5,217 nucleotides of DNA from an uncultured Lachnospiraceae bacterium. GTDB taxonomy: Bacteria; Bacillota; Clostridia; Lachnospirales; Lachnospiraceae. The notes under the pieces are model-generated. The model was not told the origin of the DNA and did not search any database. It saw nothing but the letters and a program-made list of their open reading frames with translations. The stretch spans positions 1 to 5,217 of the forward strand of contig CASGVX010000167.1 in the NCBI GenBank assembly GCA_949346185.1. Direction: 5' to 3'. Below are positions 5,173-5,217 of the stretch, piece by piece. The translations under genes were made by a program, and so were the position numbers. The number at the start of each line of letters is the position of its first letter. Position 1 is the first letter of the stretch.

Positions 5173-5217
5173 CACGGTCATTTCTAGAAAAAGAGCAGAA
5201 TCGTTGTGCTTGCACAT

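Overview
The window looks like chromosomal DNA of a Gram-positive, low-to-moderate GC Clostridia member, most likely Lachnospiraceae. This rests on strong AGGAGG-type ribosome binding sites, a consensus sigma-A promoter, and a very large exported protein built from InlB B-repeat (Listeria-Bacteroides repeat) modules plus BspA-type leucine-rich repeats. That architecture is common in gut Lachnospiraceae. The assignment is inferred from gene content and not from a marker search.

Layout: bases 1-4089 (+) hold one 1358-residue secreted surface protein. In order it has a signal peptide, an unrecognised N-terminal domain, a long array of B-repeat/MucBP-like modules (eight Gly-Trp cores), a Gly/Ser/Asn/Pro linker encoded by 39-bp tandem repeats, and an extremely basic C-terminal leucine-rich-repeat domain. 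There is no sortase signal. Its upstream neighbours lie outside the window. Bases 4090-4201 form a short convergent intergenic region with a perfect 12-bp hairpin, which is the terminator of the minus-strand gene and possibly a shared one. Bases 4202-4684 (-) encode a dCMP deaminase. Bases 4710-4736 hold the intrinsic terminator of rpsT. Bases 4753-5016 (-) encode ribosomal protein S20. Bases 5017-5217 contain the rpsT 5' leader with a hairpin, a near-perfect sigma-A promoter (TTGACA, 17-bp spacer, TATTAT), AT-rich DNA and an inverted repeat. I see no gene in 5017-5217.

The two minus-strand genes are housekeeping: translation, and supply of dUMP for dTMP synthesis. They share a direction, but a strong-looking terminator separates them, so deaminase expression probably depends on readthrough or on a promoter I could not identify. 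The surface protein is functionally separate and probably acts in adhesion or host/matrix interaction.

I did not find an unmistakable new system. The points most worth a second look are the odd 3' end of the surface gene (coding-like sequence continues in frame past the stop), its extremely basic C-terminal domain as a possible non-covalent wall anchor, its high cysteine count, the unassigned N-terminal domain, and the rpsT leader and terminator arrangement.
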